This document shows positions 44,029 through 58,700 of a DNA stretch of 64,000 bases, in pieces (position 1 is the first letter of the stretch; each line of letters begins with the position of its first letter). Source of the DNA: Tubiluchus corallicola (taxonomy: Eukaryota > Priapulida > Priapulimorpha > Priapulimorphida > Tubiluchidae). The notes under the pieces are model-generated. The model had not been told where the DNA came from, did no database searches, and saw only the letters and a list, made by a program, of their open reading frames with translations. The stretch lies in the NCBI GenBank assembly GCA_030141605.1, contig JAQGDQ010000030.1, positions 62,001-126,000 of the forward strand, in the 5' to 3' direction. The position numbers and the translations under genes were made by a program.

Positions 44029-47000
44029 TCATGCGTCCTTTAGCAAGTTCCAAACTTCGTCTGCTTTCATGCGTAAACTCTCGTTGTTATGGGTACGCAG
44101 CTTGTCTAAAATTTTTCCTATCCCACAGTCTTTGATGTCATCCTTTAGGGTATCTTAAATTACAAAACAAGCCGTGGTTACACACACTTATTAAAAAATT
44201 CAACTTGAGAAAACTTATTTTGACAATATTGATTTTTGCTGATAATTGGAGTCAGGAACCCCAATCTCGAACTGTTGGTCCTGGCAGGAACCCTGATTTC
44301 AACTAATACACCCCAGACACCCCTATCCCACATATAGTTTTGTTGAAAGTTTGAATAATGATTAACACATGTTAACAAACAAGGAATAAATTGAATGAAT
44401 GCATGAAAATTTTATCTAGCATACCACACAGAATATGCCGGATAAGTGCCAATAACCTTTAAAACAATTTCAACAAATCTTTCGCAATGCTAATTTTTTT
44501 ACGCATTTTACCAACACGTGACAATATCAAACAAGGAAATGTTTTATAGTACATATTAACAAGCAAAAATATCCTCAATAGAGTTATACAAACAACAATA
44601 AAATATCCAATGGACAAATTTTTTACTGCAGCTTAATTAACATTCGTCATAATAACAGTAATTACGTAACTTGCTGCAGAACCCTGAAAAGCTTGTAAGA
44701 GAAACTGACTGTGAAACAGGTATGTGAACTTGCTAGTACTGACATTGTAAAGAGAAGGGAGGAGCGAGAAGTAACGATGGTAAAACACAATAGAAATCTA
44801 TGCAGATACATCATTCTATTTACCTGATAACATCATGGCACTAATTGTAGTTAACGTGTTATACAGAATCTCTGCCTCTCGTTCCTCATTCTGGAGCAGC
44901 TCATACAGCGTCTTGACGGCAGTAGCTTGATGCAAGACAGGAGCGGCAGTATCTGTAATGGTTAAATTATTGTCAGTTTAGTCACCAGCCAGATGACTCT
45001 GTCTGCTCTAGCTAGCACATTATGCTTAGATGTAAATTTTATTGAAACTATGTTACAGAGAAATTAAAAACAGAAAAGCTGAGATCGAAATATGTCTGCA
45101 CATTTAGACTGAAAAAAACTGTTGTAATGCGATCGCTTTCACTGTCTCAAGATTGATAAAATTTCCTTCATATGACTCTTTAATGCTCTTTGGCGTACAA
45201 ACAATTAAAAGTCACAAAAATATACGAACCATATGTTAAAGAACACAATTACGTAAATGCTTAAAAGACTAACCTTACTGTTACACAGACACAGATTAAA
45301 ATAACAAAAAGTTAAAAAGCTTCTAATAATAAAGGTGTTTTAATGTGACTCTTAAAAACATTGCATTTTACACAAATCCAGCAAGTACCGGCATGCCTTT
45401 ATTTCTTGCAGCTGTTGTCATTTGCACTCATTATCACTCATTCATTATACACTATTCATTATTATTATCGTAGTAAACTAATTAACATGCATCGTTGTCT
45501 TACTGGGCGTCAATGGCATGGCATGCCTGCAGTTCAAAAACTGCAGCTTCCTACATGAATATACCGTATTCGTCAAAATGTGCTAAACAGTGAAAACACT
45601 GACTAAGTTGGCAAAGTTGAACAGAAAACCATGGAAGAAATTCCGGTATTATACACTAAGAGGCAAAATTCTGTTTGAACTGACATTAGGCAATGCTGAA
45701 CCTGGCCAGTAGACTGACGAGTGATAAATGTAAAAACTGGTACTGGGCCATGTCATTGTCACACTGCCTTCGCCTCATTATCTCGTTGAAAAAAGGTGTA
45801 TAGTGTCATGAAGTCAAGTGTCGCTAAGACACCTGTGTAAATTCAGTTTGATTATCCTCGGTGAGATTCCCATCCTAATACACAGTACAACCATCCATAT
45901 AATAAGAAAGCTCTGTCATTGAATGCTGGACTTGTGCACTGCAGAAAGCCGAGCTGTTGTGACAGGCGGCTTCACTTTTCACACTGTCAGTCAGTATTTA
46001 CAACTTCAATTAATATCAACGTCAACAGTAGGAACTAGACGCACTTGGGATTGACCAAGTTTTGACCCAATTACCCTAGTTCAGTACTAGTACAGAACTA
46101 TGCGTCATCACTCCTAAGCTTAGTATGCAATGCAAAGCCAGCAGGAGTTTTAAATGTGACATCGTTATGCTTATCCTCTTATTTTTCAAAATTAACACCC
46201 TGCTCCTAGTTGCTCTATGGTATTTACGCTTGTAAAGTCGCAAAGAATGCTGGTATGTTACTGCCCTGCATTGGTGGCAAACAGCAACAGTTAACTGATT
46301 AAACGTTCTATGCAAAGCAGCAAGAGCTTCAAAACGAAACCTCTAGACATATGATTAAAAGTTTGGCTTCCTTAAATACTTGGCAAATGAGGTTAACTGC
46401 AGTGGAAGAGCAGATTACACATTTAAAACAAAAGCACTAGTCGAGCATATTAGTGCATGATACTAGCACCTGCTTACAAACAAAATGGTACTTGATATGA
46501 TTGTTTCTACATACATGTATATTACAGTGTGCAAAAATGAAGTAAAGATGACATAAAAGTAAGAAAATCTCTTTGATCACACACAAGCGTCTTATTTTAA
46601 GTACACAAAGCAAAAATATTGAGTCAATTATGCAGAGTTATTTGAGTCAATTGCTGGTGGTTTATATATACATTTGAATAGGAGTAGCCCGTACAAGATG
46701 TTTTTGAGTCAGTCAGGCGAGTGATTCTATTAACCTTAAAGCTAATAAATGACACCCACTGTAATTATTACCTATTGCCAAAGTGGACATCAAACTTAAT
46801 GCAATCAGCGCTTCATTCTGCATTACGCTATAATCAGACGTTGCCATGGATACCAGAGACGGAACGCCACCTTCGTCAATAATACACTGGACAACATTGG
46901 TCGATTTGGAATGTTTGATAAGAGCTGCCAGCAGTCTGTTAGCTTCCCCTGTCAAAAACAATAGCCAATAAAACTTGAAGTTAAACTGCAGCAATAAATT

Positions 47001-50000
47001 ATAAAGAAAACAAAATTCAGCATAAGATCTGCCAATCATTTACATAGAATATCAACAGAAACATCACATTTTTTCCAAAGGAAGCCATGCTAAATAAAAC
47101 TATTCTTTTACTATTCTACTAGAATCTTAGTAGAATAGAAGTTTCTACAATTTTTCCATCAAAATCCAACGGACTCTTAACTGCCTCCATACCACACTTC
47201 TTTACAAAATGGCATTTAAATCCATCAACTTTCTGAAAAGCTTTTTTAGAAAAACAAGCAAACAAACAAACATAATCAGATTAACATTGCTGCCATTCCC
47301 GTTAAACGCAACGTGTATTGCATTAATCAACTCATCTTAATTAAGCTTATTAGAAACATGTTTAGATACTTAATTTTCAGGATTTGACATTAACAGTGGA
47401 AGAACGAAAATGGCGAAAACTTTTTTAATACTCGTTCCATTTCGTTGCAAAGAATCAATACTGTAATATTGCTTTCATATATTGCAATATTTTACACTAC
47501 TATTCACTGAACTCATTTGCAATACAGAAAGCCTGACTATGCTAAGTTATGTACCTTTCACACCAGCATGAGCTACAGCTTCAGACCAGTCAACTAGTCT
47601 AGCAATAAAGGCAGGTTCACTACCAAGCCTGGTGGCAGCTTCAACTATCAACAAAAGTTATTATTCCTATCAATTTCATTGCAAAGTAGTACAATAAAAT
47701 TATGAAACACACAGAATAGCAAAAAATATTTAAGCAAGGCCACGAAAATTTTGCTGATGAAAATCCACATGCATCTATTTTAAATGGTAATATTTTATCA
47801 TCAACGTCATTATTGTTATTGTTGCAATTGTCACCAACTATAAAAATGCTAGAACAATATCATTGTGTTATGACTACTTATATGTTACTGCAGCCACCTG
47901 ATTTTACAACTTACAAGCTGCTTTGACAAAGGATGACAATAACAGCAAGGACATATTTTTTCTCTTTCCAGGAGTAGGTCATGTTAACCAAATTAGATAA
48001 AGCAAATTCTTGTTGGTTAGGTTGGCACTACAAAAATGGGTAAAGCTGGCAGCTGTGCAAATTGCATTTACACTAAATCTAACTATAATAACTTTTGCTG
48101 ATTACTGGGAAGTTGTCTCATCAAAAACTGCCATCCTAAATGCTGTATAGTTTTAACTTAGTAGTATAACTAATAGGCTAACAAGTACAAATAAAAAAAT
48201 AAATATCTGACATCCATTTTCTTCAACTGCCACAAAATTAACTGATCTGGAAAAAAAATTGATAAAAGGCAATACCTTGTCCGTCTATCAGCATGCGTAA
48301 AGTTCCCAACAATTTGAATATTACAGGATAGCTTTCTGTTTCCGCACAAAGTACTGGTGTTAATGCATCGAACACTCCACTCTCAATCATTAATGGCTTA
48401 TTTGGTGCTAAATAAAGAAACAATATTGGTGAAAATACACCTGGCATCAAACAAGCATAGAATCCAAAAAACTAAAAAACAAAACTCAAAAAACTTTAAT
48501 TTTTACACTTGTTCTCATTCAAAGAATAAAATAAGATAGCAATACATGACCTTCATTTTCAATATCTGCAACCAATCAGCGTAAAAGTATACGAATGATC
48601 GTTAATTTAAAAAAGTATGTATATATATATATAATTCATGACCTATAAATAACCTGCAAAATGCAAATTAAGTGCAAATTAGATTAATTAGATGATCATT
48701 TTGAATTAATGAGAAAAAAACAGTCATTTATAAAATCAATTGTCATCCTTAGCTTGTTATTTTGGTACAGCCATTCTTTCACCTACATACTGTAATACCA
48801 AACCCATTTCTAAACAAAGAAGGATCATATAGAAAACAATGACTTGTAGAAGCAATAGTTATTTAAACACTTGAAGCACCAATACCTGTAATCGCTAGGT
48901 TTCTAAGAGCGCTTAACACAGCATGCTGTAACCTCACATCAGGTTCTGCATCTTCCGGTGTCTTGAGCAACACAAGTAACTTGTCCATAATCCCACCACG
49001 TACTAGGCTAATGCAGTGCTCGTCTGTAAATACAATGGAAAAATAAGGTTTTGCAAACACATAAAAACACTTCCTTGTATGAACAATTTTAAAATGCCTG
49101 TTCCGGTGTTCTGGCAAGGGTTCGGAATGGAAATCTTAAACCTAGTTTACAATTCATTTGTTTTCTCTTTAAACATATATGCCTAAATGATTTTCAAACA
49201 CTCAATGAAAATGTACAAAAAATATCAAGTCTGTGCATGACGTAATGATAGTAAACTTTGGGAACCCGTTGCTAACACGATAAAATCAAATGAAGGCAGA
49301 TAAATTAAACCAAAAAAACATCGGTATTCTTAAACTTGAGTTCATAAGAACATTTAAAAAATGAAGCTGGTTTAGAATTTTCTGATTTGCATAATGACAA
49401 CGCTTTGACGTACATTGACAGAGACCTCAAACAATTTTGAATAGCCCTACGCAGAATTTTGAAAAGAAAGGATAAGTCAACATACCTGAAAACAAAAAAT
49501 ATAAGCCAGGGGCAGAGGTATCAGAGACGTTGTAATTTCAAAACGAAATGCTTCCTAGTAGAATTTTACATTACCACAAAACAAAAAATAAATCACTAAG
49601 AAATAGTTCGCAGATTTGAAGTTCATTAAATGCACAATAAGGTGCTCAAATGCAAATGTTTTGATACCAGACAATAAAATGCCAAAACTTGTTTCTGAAT
49701 TCATCTAAAGCTTGGCTAATTATCCACAAGACAAACCTTGAAGCTACAGCTTTAAAAATTGTATAACCTTTGAAACCTAAACCAATAAACAGAAAAATTT
49801 GCCTCTTGTTACGTTTCCCAGCTTGTAGACTGAACTCGACAAGTGCCTGAATGGAACTGAACGCATTATCTAAATGAATGTCAAATACGTGTAATTCATA
49901 TGCAAACTTCTTGATTTTTCTACACACCGAAAGAAAGGAAAAGTGGAGCCATTGTTAAATCATAGCAGAAAATGATCGAAACATAAAATATTGAAAGGGA

Positions 50001-53000
50001 AAATGTGCTTTCTTCAAGAGTGATTTACCGGAAAAAATTATTCCTACGGAAATTTAATTTTATGCTTGTGCCGCAAGTTTTCCACTGTTACATGCATTTC
50101 ACCACTCGCTGGTTAGAAGGACACAACGCCTGCATCTCGGAAATGCATTGCACAATTAAAGGGCATCATACTTCCTAGTCTGTTCTGACATATTACACAT
50201 TTGCTTTGAAACAGCATGTTAGCACAATGATAAGCTTGCAACTTAAACTTTTAACTGAAAAATTAGCCGAGGTAATATAAATATATGTATAGACAGTGCT
50301 GTACTTCACTTTTCGATTCATAAGCATGTGCAAGAGGCTCGTAGAATATTTTTACCGTTCGAAAATCGCGTTCATTTGTGACGTCATCGCTAATAGTGCT
50401 CACCCCTGTTAATTAAATTTCTAAGCTAATAGCTTTTGTCATTATTATAGTTGACAAAATGTATACTTTTTACTTTACTTGATAACGGGATAGGATCTGA
50501 AAAGTCATTGTGTTTTCCTTTAACCACAAGTGAATGTGCTTACTGTCGAGGTATCGATTACAGATGAAAGCGGGAGACTTCTGAAATCAATTTCCTGACT
50601 TGAACAGTTACAAGCAGAGTTACAATTACAATGTGAAGTTACAGTTACAATGTGCAAGACCATCTGAGCATGAGTGGCGTCATCAGAAACTTAGTTCTAT
50701 TGGACAAATTCAGTCAATAGTTGTTATTGAACAACTATGTTGCTCTGGCATACTGCTATAAATAACGATACATGAATGTTGAAACATAACATGAGTTTGC
50801 ACTCAAAGATCTAAGAGTATCTAACAAATAATAATGACCTAACATTTGTGAACGAACCTAAAACAATCTCAACTTCTATACTCTCACAACAGTTCCCTAA
50901 CAGCATGTCTAGTACAGAACTCTCGAAGCTGGGATCAAACATTAATGGGACAGCCTACTTAACAAAAATGATGTGGCAAGATCATAACCTGTCTCATTAT
51001 CAAGGAAAAGCACGAGTTTTCTATGCTTCTAATAAATAAACATATATGGGAGTTTATAATATTTAATCAAAACTTTGATAGTTTGTGACGATTGCATTTA
51101 ATGGAACCAAGTTTGGTCACAGAATATATTTTTTTCTCAATTTATCTACGAATAACTGAATTTTTCACTGAAGATGGGAAGAGTAAAATGTAGAGAAATG
51201 GAAAAACATCACTTAGCCACCTATCATTTACAAATATATGAATTCAACCATAATTTCATTATAACACATTCAATATATGTAATTGGCACAAACTATTTCC
51301 CATCATAATATACACTGTCACCAAGCTCCATATTTGCATCAATACTTACCATTTCGAGCAAAGTTGCCAATAGCCAGGGCACCGGCTAAGCGTAGGGTAT
51401 CACACGACGATTCTAACCACGCAACAGATGATTTATACACATTTCCGGCACCGACTTTATATAAGTACTGCATACTCTCATCTACGTGATAAAAAACAAC
51501 AAAATTAAACATTTTTTTATCAAAAAATGTTTAATGTTTTTTTCAAAATGCAGTTAACCAATTTGTACAATCGCAAAAAAAATGAGATACAAGATACAAA
51601 GCTTCTAAAAGTTTTCATTTTTTTAATGAACTAATATATATGTTTAAATGGAAAGAAAAGTATGGTAAATTTCTTACTTTGTCACTTGCAAACATTATGA
51701 AATGTTAATTTTGGCATCATACAGACCTAAATTATTTATGAGCCAACTTATGATTGAATGATTTCCTCTTCAACAATGGTTTTTCATGTGAGATACTTCA
51801 AATAATGCGTTTTATTCTCAAATTGTCTTGAAGGTGGTTTATTTTTTACCAAAAAATGCTAAATATAGGTGAAAAATTGTAAGCTCCCAAATTTCCACAA
51901 TGACAGAAAAAAGCACCAGCTAATTTGTTGCAAACCGACCTTCAAAATCTTGCTTGCAAAGTGACACTTCTATGAATCGCCTTTCCAAACGAGTTACACA
52001 AGAGAAAGACTCACAGAAATTTATGGCTTCATTTTATTATTGTATCAGTAACTGTTGCTGTTTACTGATCAGTAGTGCTCCATTACAGTTATGCATATTA
52101 TAAAATAATGTACAGCCTCTGTATTTACCAACGTATACAAGAACATAGCCATTCATCAGTGTGTGCCATTGCATTATCGGTCGGGAAATACTACATATAG
52201 TTGTAGTAAACAGTTGCAGTATAGCCTGTTTCAACAAAAGGGCTTTGGCACTGACTAGTTGTTTGACACAACTAACTGTAAAATGCCCTGCGGAACAAAA
52301 ACCGACAAAGTAAGAGTGCCCGTCATCTGCTGCCATAGTTAAATAGTGAAAAGGTATTATATATGCACCTGGAAATTATTGCATTTGCCCTGTCATAAAA
52401 TTCGCAGACACTCCCATGATACCATCACACCTACTACTCTAATATATGCAAATTCCATTTTGCATCACTATATTCCATTGAGACAGCTGTACAGTGATAG
52501 TGAAATGCTAACTAAGTCAAATTGCTCTCTAGTTTCAAATTCAATATAAATGCAGTCTTTTAGCTTTCTGTTTACATCTTAATATTACCCCTAGAACAAA
52601 GAGATTTACAAATAAAGTAAGAGAACTAAAAGCAAAAAAGGTTGTTTGAACGTCATCTCTCTCGATTGCTAATTAATCCTGAACGTGACAAGACTCACCT
52701 CCAGTTAAAATAAGAACAATGATATCACAGGCTAATTTGAGAAGCGTCTGATCTTCCTCTTCCGTGCTAAACTCATGCTGTGTCACTAATGACAGGAGAT
52801 GATCACACAAACCCACTTTTGCCAGCTGCAGTTTAAACACATCTGTAAATTGACAAGGATATGACACGAGACGTAGAGGGTAAATTTCATTTTAAGAATG
52901 TAGCAAATTTTATAATTGAATCTGTACTTCAGCTGAAACAACTAATTTAAACAGACATAAAAACCTCTGCATTTCATTTTAGCTATTTTTACTGATACAT

Positions 53001-55674
53001 TTTCAGCAAGTCAAAGCTTTTCAAATAGGTTTTGACTTGATTTTTTACAGCAAGCGAAAAATTTGAAATGTGTAACCATAAGACTTATGTAATCACTTTA
53101 ACTTATGACAACATTCACACTTTTGGGCTAATGTAAGACAAGTGAAGATTAGTAATATTCTCCATGTCAATGAGCTAATATAATTTCAGTATCCCTCACA
53201 AGTTGTGTGCACAAAGTCAGCCAGCACTAGCATTAATAAATCATCTCTGGTACTTGCCACAGTTTCTTCTGTAAACATTAACACAGAAAAATGAAGAGAA
53301 AAGCCCAACATGAATAAAAATTAGAAACAATACATGCAGTAAAATTAGAATCAGCACAATCTTTTTACACAAACCATGTTCGCATAGCGTCCCAATGAGT
53401 TCCAACAGAGAATCAAGAACTAGAAGACCAGTATCACTATTCAGCAACTGTACCAGGAGCTCAGCTATGTTAGTATCTATAAGCCTCTCCTTTGCTGAAT
53501 CTGAAATAAAAGCCATCTTAAACTTTCATGGACATTTTTTCTATAACAATTTGAAAGCATTCCTTAATACGCTCTCGAAATTCCGAAAACGTCCATTTTC
53601 TCATTTCTAGGAGTGATAAGGAAAAAATATGTATTATCAACACCAGAGCATCAAAGTTTACTTGGTTTGCGTATGTATGTTTTTATTTAAGAACCACGTA
53701 AACGACAAAATGCAATGTTCACAGTAAAGCACCGAACAGTGAAATGGGTCCAAGCTCCTTGACGCCGTGAGAATACCCATGGGCAGTCTCCCAAATGAAA
53801 CCACCCAAAATATGTTTTTCTGTCGCACAATTATCCATTTACTGACCAGCATTATCACTGGTTAACTTCACAGAAAAGCGCACATAATAATACTTGGCTA
53901 TTTTCTCCACCCCATTGCCCAACTGACTTACGTCCACTCAGACTAAGAACAAAAAAAACTATTCACTGCTATTACCAGCATCAGCAATGCATATTAGACA
54001 CATCAAAGTCATTTGACACAGATCTGCATCATTGGCATAAGATTCCAAGTGCTTTATGATCAGGTCACAAACTCCACATTCAATAGCTTTTTCCTGAGTA
54101 GGTGCTGAAAAACAAAAATGTGTATGACTGATATCAATTATAAAACTGGTTCTTAAAAATGGGAGCAACCGCACCACCAAGAACATTTCTCAAAATTTTC
54201 AACAACCTGTCTTATGACTTTATTTGACCAACCTGCCTCGCGTGTTTTAGAAATGAGCATGCATTTAAGCAACTCATTTGTCAAGGTTGACTGAGTTTAC
54301 CAAGGACCAAAATAATCACCCCAAATCTAATTATTATAATATATTTTTGTTACACGCTGATACTGTCTATTGTGGCATAGACAAACAAATAACTGCTTCA
54401 TTTCCACGACACCTTTTTGGTATGTGTCACGGTGCCTTTTTTATGTGCTTGCTCTCTCTAATTTTAGAACCTGGCTATACTCCTGCTTAAAATATGATAT
54501 ACAAAATTATTTTATTCACTGTCAGTGGCCAACATGATGAAAACCAGCATGGGCAATCTTTTATGAAACAGAAATAAAACATAAAAAATACCAGCAGCAC
54601 TTTCAAGTGCTCTACAGTTCCCTAAATATCAGAAAATTCAGACTTTTGGTATCAAATTTGAAGGCTTAGAATGGTATTAAAAGCAAAAAGGTATCAGAAT
54701 AATCAACTGACATTTACAAGCAAAAATTTCTGCCAACAATGAAATGCAGCCAGTGTGCACCGTACCCAGCAAAAAGTACCATCAGGGAAACTCAGAACTT
54801 GAGAAAAAACGATACCATAAGCTCACCTCTACCCCCCCCCCCCCCCAAGAAGAACTGCAACTACCAAGGCACCAATGCAACCTTGTACTTTAATTCATTT
54901 TTGCACTTTTTATCAATGAAATTAACTTTCCATTAGTTTGATATAATTAATTTAAGAAATCAAGCTTCATTTGGATGCATCTATAGTTACATGGTGTAAA
55001 TTAATGTCATCTGAAAATGCAGATATAGAAACTTTGATAGACAAAATACTCAATTTCCTATGTTGAAATTCAAACAGACATAACTTAATAAACAACAGTG
55101 TCATCAAAACGATGGAAGAGATATCCAAGACTTCCTCTAGATAAACCTCTGGATACAGCACTATCATCTTGTCCGAAATGGGAAGGATTGGCTAACCGTA
55201 CTCGTTATTGATCTGTATCGTCTGTCCAAATGCCTGATTATGTCGTTTAGTTATATCTAACTAACTAGTTATGACAACTATTTATTGTTGTCAAATAATT
55301 TGTTTTAACGTAGAACACCATTTATTGTTGTCATAAATCTGTTTTATCGTAAAAATTTAGAATATTAAGTTACTTTATTGTGACATCATAAAACAAGGAC
55401 TACCTAAAAACTTATTACATCATCAAACAATCATACCAAGTTTAGCGTGCGACTCAACAAATGTAGGCGAGATTGGTTTTCCAATTTCCTTTAAGTGAGC
55501 AGAAAAAAATTGACACAGCTTGCTCCGCATGGTTGTGAAATAAAACTGTTTATTTTTGTATATTTGACTTAGTTCCATGAGCTGTCGAGGTCCTCTTTGA
55601 CAACAACGAAAACAACAATGATGGCAACAGCGATAGTGGTAGCAATGGCAATAGCCACAGTCACGACCACCGCC

Positions 55675-55713
<39 letters not shown>

Positions 55714-58700
55714 ATGTAATAAGTTTTTAGATAGTTTTTGTTTAATGCTGTCATAATAGAGTAACTTAATATTCTAAATTTTTACGATAAAACAGTTCTA
55801 TGACAACAATAAATGGTGTTCTAGGCTAAAACAAATTGTATGGTAACAACAAATAGTTATCATGACTGGATACAATGAACAATAATCTAGAACAACAATA
55901 AGCTTTGCCATCTTCACGGCAAAATTAATCCGTTTACAAACTTACATTGCAGGCAAGTACTGCAATGAGCAAGTTGACATTAAAAGGCAAAAAAAATCTT
56001 TATTGTTTCAGCTTTTTTTGCAAAATGTGCTGTGAAAGTTTTATTGTAGAATCCATTGTTGTGTACAGTATAATTTGATTAGACGTGCAAACACTAGGTA
56101 ACTAAATACAGGAAAACAATGTGAAACACAAATTCACTGCAGCAGAGAGTGATTCAAATCATTCAGTTTGGATGGAGGAACATTTCTAACAACACGGCTT
56201 CTTCGTATAAGATATTGCAAACTTCCAAAGGAAAATGAAAATAGGCAGTAAAAGGCAAATTGAAAAGAACTCCAATACACTTAAGAGTGAACCATAATTC
56301 ACGTCAGTTCGCTTTTATTACCCAAACAACCAAAGTTCTAAACGAGGCTTCAGCCTTTTCGCAATATTTGCGTGCAAAGTGATTCTATCACATGCGTTTC
56401 AGAAGACAAGCGAGAATTTTGCAAAAGTCATAAACACGATGCATTAGCTTACTTTCTAAACTGTTGCTATTGGAAACAGCTAATAAATAACTAACAGTTA
56501 CGATATGGCAAACCATTCCACATTACTGCTGCTGCTCATAGAATGGGTTAACCACAAGGCAATTAATGACATACAACTCGAGCTGATGCTGCATAAAATG
56601 CTTTGATGACCACCGCAGTTAATAACATTAAAAGCTTTTAATAGCATTACTACTCACAGTCGGTAGGGTGAACAATAAACAACCTTCCAAAGGAAATGAA
56701 ATTTGCCCGACAGAAAAATAATCAATATTTGCTACTTAAATATAATATAAAGAAACTACTCATATCAAATGCAATTTAATTGGTAAGGTAAATGTTTTGG
56801 TTTTGCTATGCATAGTATAACATACAAGCTGTGCTGTACCAGCCACTTACTTATACTTTATCTAGTAATTTATATCTCAAATAGAAATAAAATCAAGTAC
56901 TTTTTGAAGCATAATAACACAATTCATGGGTTCCATCGTAAAATATGCTTCAACCAGTGCTTCGTCAAAAATAAACCTGTATATGTAAGCTTTGTAACTG
57001 AAAAGCTGCTATACCTGTGCGCATGCAGCTAGTTAGTTCAAGGGCTGTTATTCTTGCCAAAAAAATGAAACATTCTCTTTTAATGTATACTCATTAAACC
57101 ATTTTAGACTGACTTATGTTTGTGTATGTGTTAAATTACCATACCTGGTGCAATAAAATATTCTTTAGAAAATTCTTTATTTATTTATTTGAAATATCTC
57201 AATAAAACAAAAAGCTTAATTATTGTTAACTTAGCTTATTATTTCGTAACAACTTAAATTTAATTTAAAGTGTTTTTTTGCTAATAGTGAAGAACATCAT
57301 ATTGCTTTTACAGGAAGACACAAATCATTTTCTTAATCAACTCCTTGTAGCAGGAAAACAATAACTACAGCCAGGCCAGCTTATCATACAGCTGCAGCAG
57401 CTGTGCCGTTGCTTTAATATCCCGTCTAATCCTGCTTAATTACTCAACTGCTACAACGTCAGCTTGCAAAAAATTTTACGATCGTACAGTATTATAACAC
57501 ACGAGAAATAATGCAGATCTGTTCATTTTATATACTATTCCCCAGCTTATAAATGCTGCCTTTGCAGCCATCTGACAAAGTTAGTATTATCCACACATTA
57601 CTTCAAAATGAGCAAACACTCTACGCATGTTTCTTGTGCTGCTTGGGAAGTAAAGGCTCGTACTTGGACACAACACAAACAACCAAAAATTCAAGAATAG
57701 TAAAGTCATACTAACTGTGAGTATTAGTCAAGTTAAGAAGAAAGCCACACGCTATAATTCTGAGCTGTTTGGAATCATCATCAGTGCGATTCAACTGTGA
57801 TCTCATTATGTCAACCAGCTTTGTCGTTCCCTCCAGTTCGTACACGGTATCCCGAGCAACATCTGCCACAAACAAATGTTTTAAGCTCGGATTCAATTTA
57901 AAAAAGTTGTTTTATTCAACTGAACATTACAAGAGTTAACCCTCTTTCTAATTAATCAATGAAATAAATGGTTTCATTTCTAAGTACAGCAACACTGCCA
58001 CAAGTTCACAGAATCTTTGATTTCGATTGCAATATGCAATTTCAGAAGCAAAAGAATGGAGAGGAAAAATTTGAAAAATGGTGTGGATGTCATGGCAGTC
58101 ACACGAATGCAAAAAATTCTACTCAATGTTTGGTTTGTAAGCTAAGATACTCACCGCATTCATAACATATATTTCCCAGAGCTCGGCAAGCCTGAGCTGC
58201 AAGTGCTGCATCATCAGCTGAAAGCAACTCAACCAGTCTTGGTGCTAAATTCGCTTCAATGCACTTCGGTCTTGCAGATTCTGCAAAATGAATCACAAGA
58301 AAAATCAGTTTTTAACACTGAAGTATTTTTAAAAGGTAAATAAATTTGACACAGTTGTCATTGTTGCTTAATAACATTATAAGCATAAATTAGCAGAAAA
58401 AATAATGAACCCTAGCTTAAGAATTGAACTCAGAGTCTTCTACTAGCTAGTTATTTATGCCCACAGAAGAACTGAAGTTAGTGCTGGCTCATCAGTTAAA
58501 AGGCATTCTACTAGTTATACTCAGAAATGACATTAATTTGGTACACTGAATTATGTATCTATTACACCAATTATTGGCAAAAGTGAGAAGAAGCTATACA
58601 TATAAGAAATAATCATAATCTGTAAGTTAGAAAAGCTAGAAAAGTTCTAGGAAAGCTATAAGCCATATTACAGAGTGCAGTTAAATCTGCTTAGAGAATT

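Noticed and set aside
54832-54846. Poly-C tract as a functional i-motif or G-quadruplex
   Set aside because: A single homopolymer run is a simple repeat; no spaced G or C tracts form a recognisable four-run pattern.
55569-55754. Minus-strand open frame with a polyvaline run
   Set aside because: It is a by-product of the CAA repeat inside a foldback element; no conserved content.
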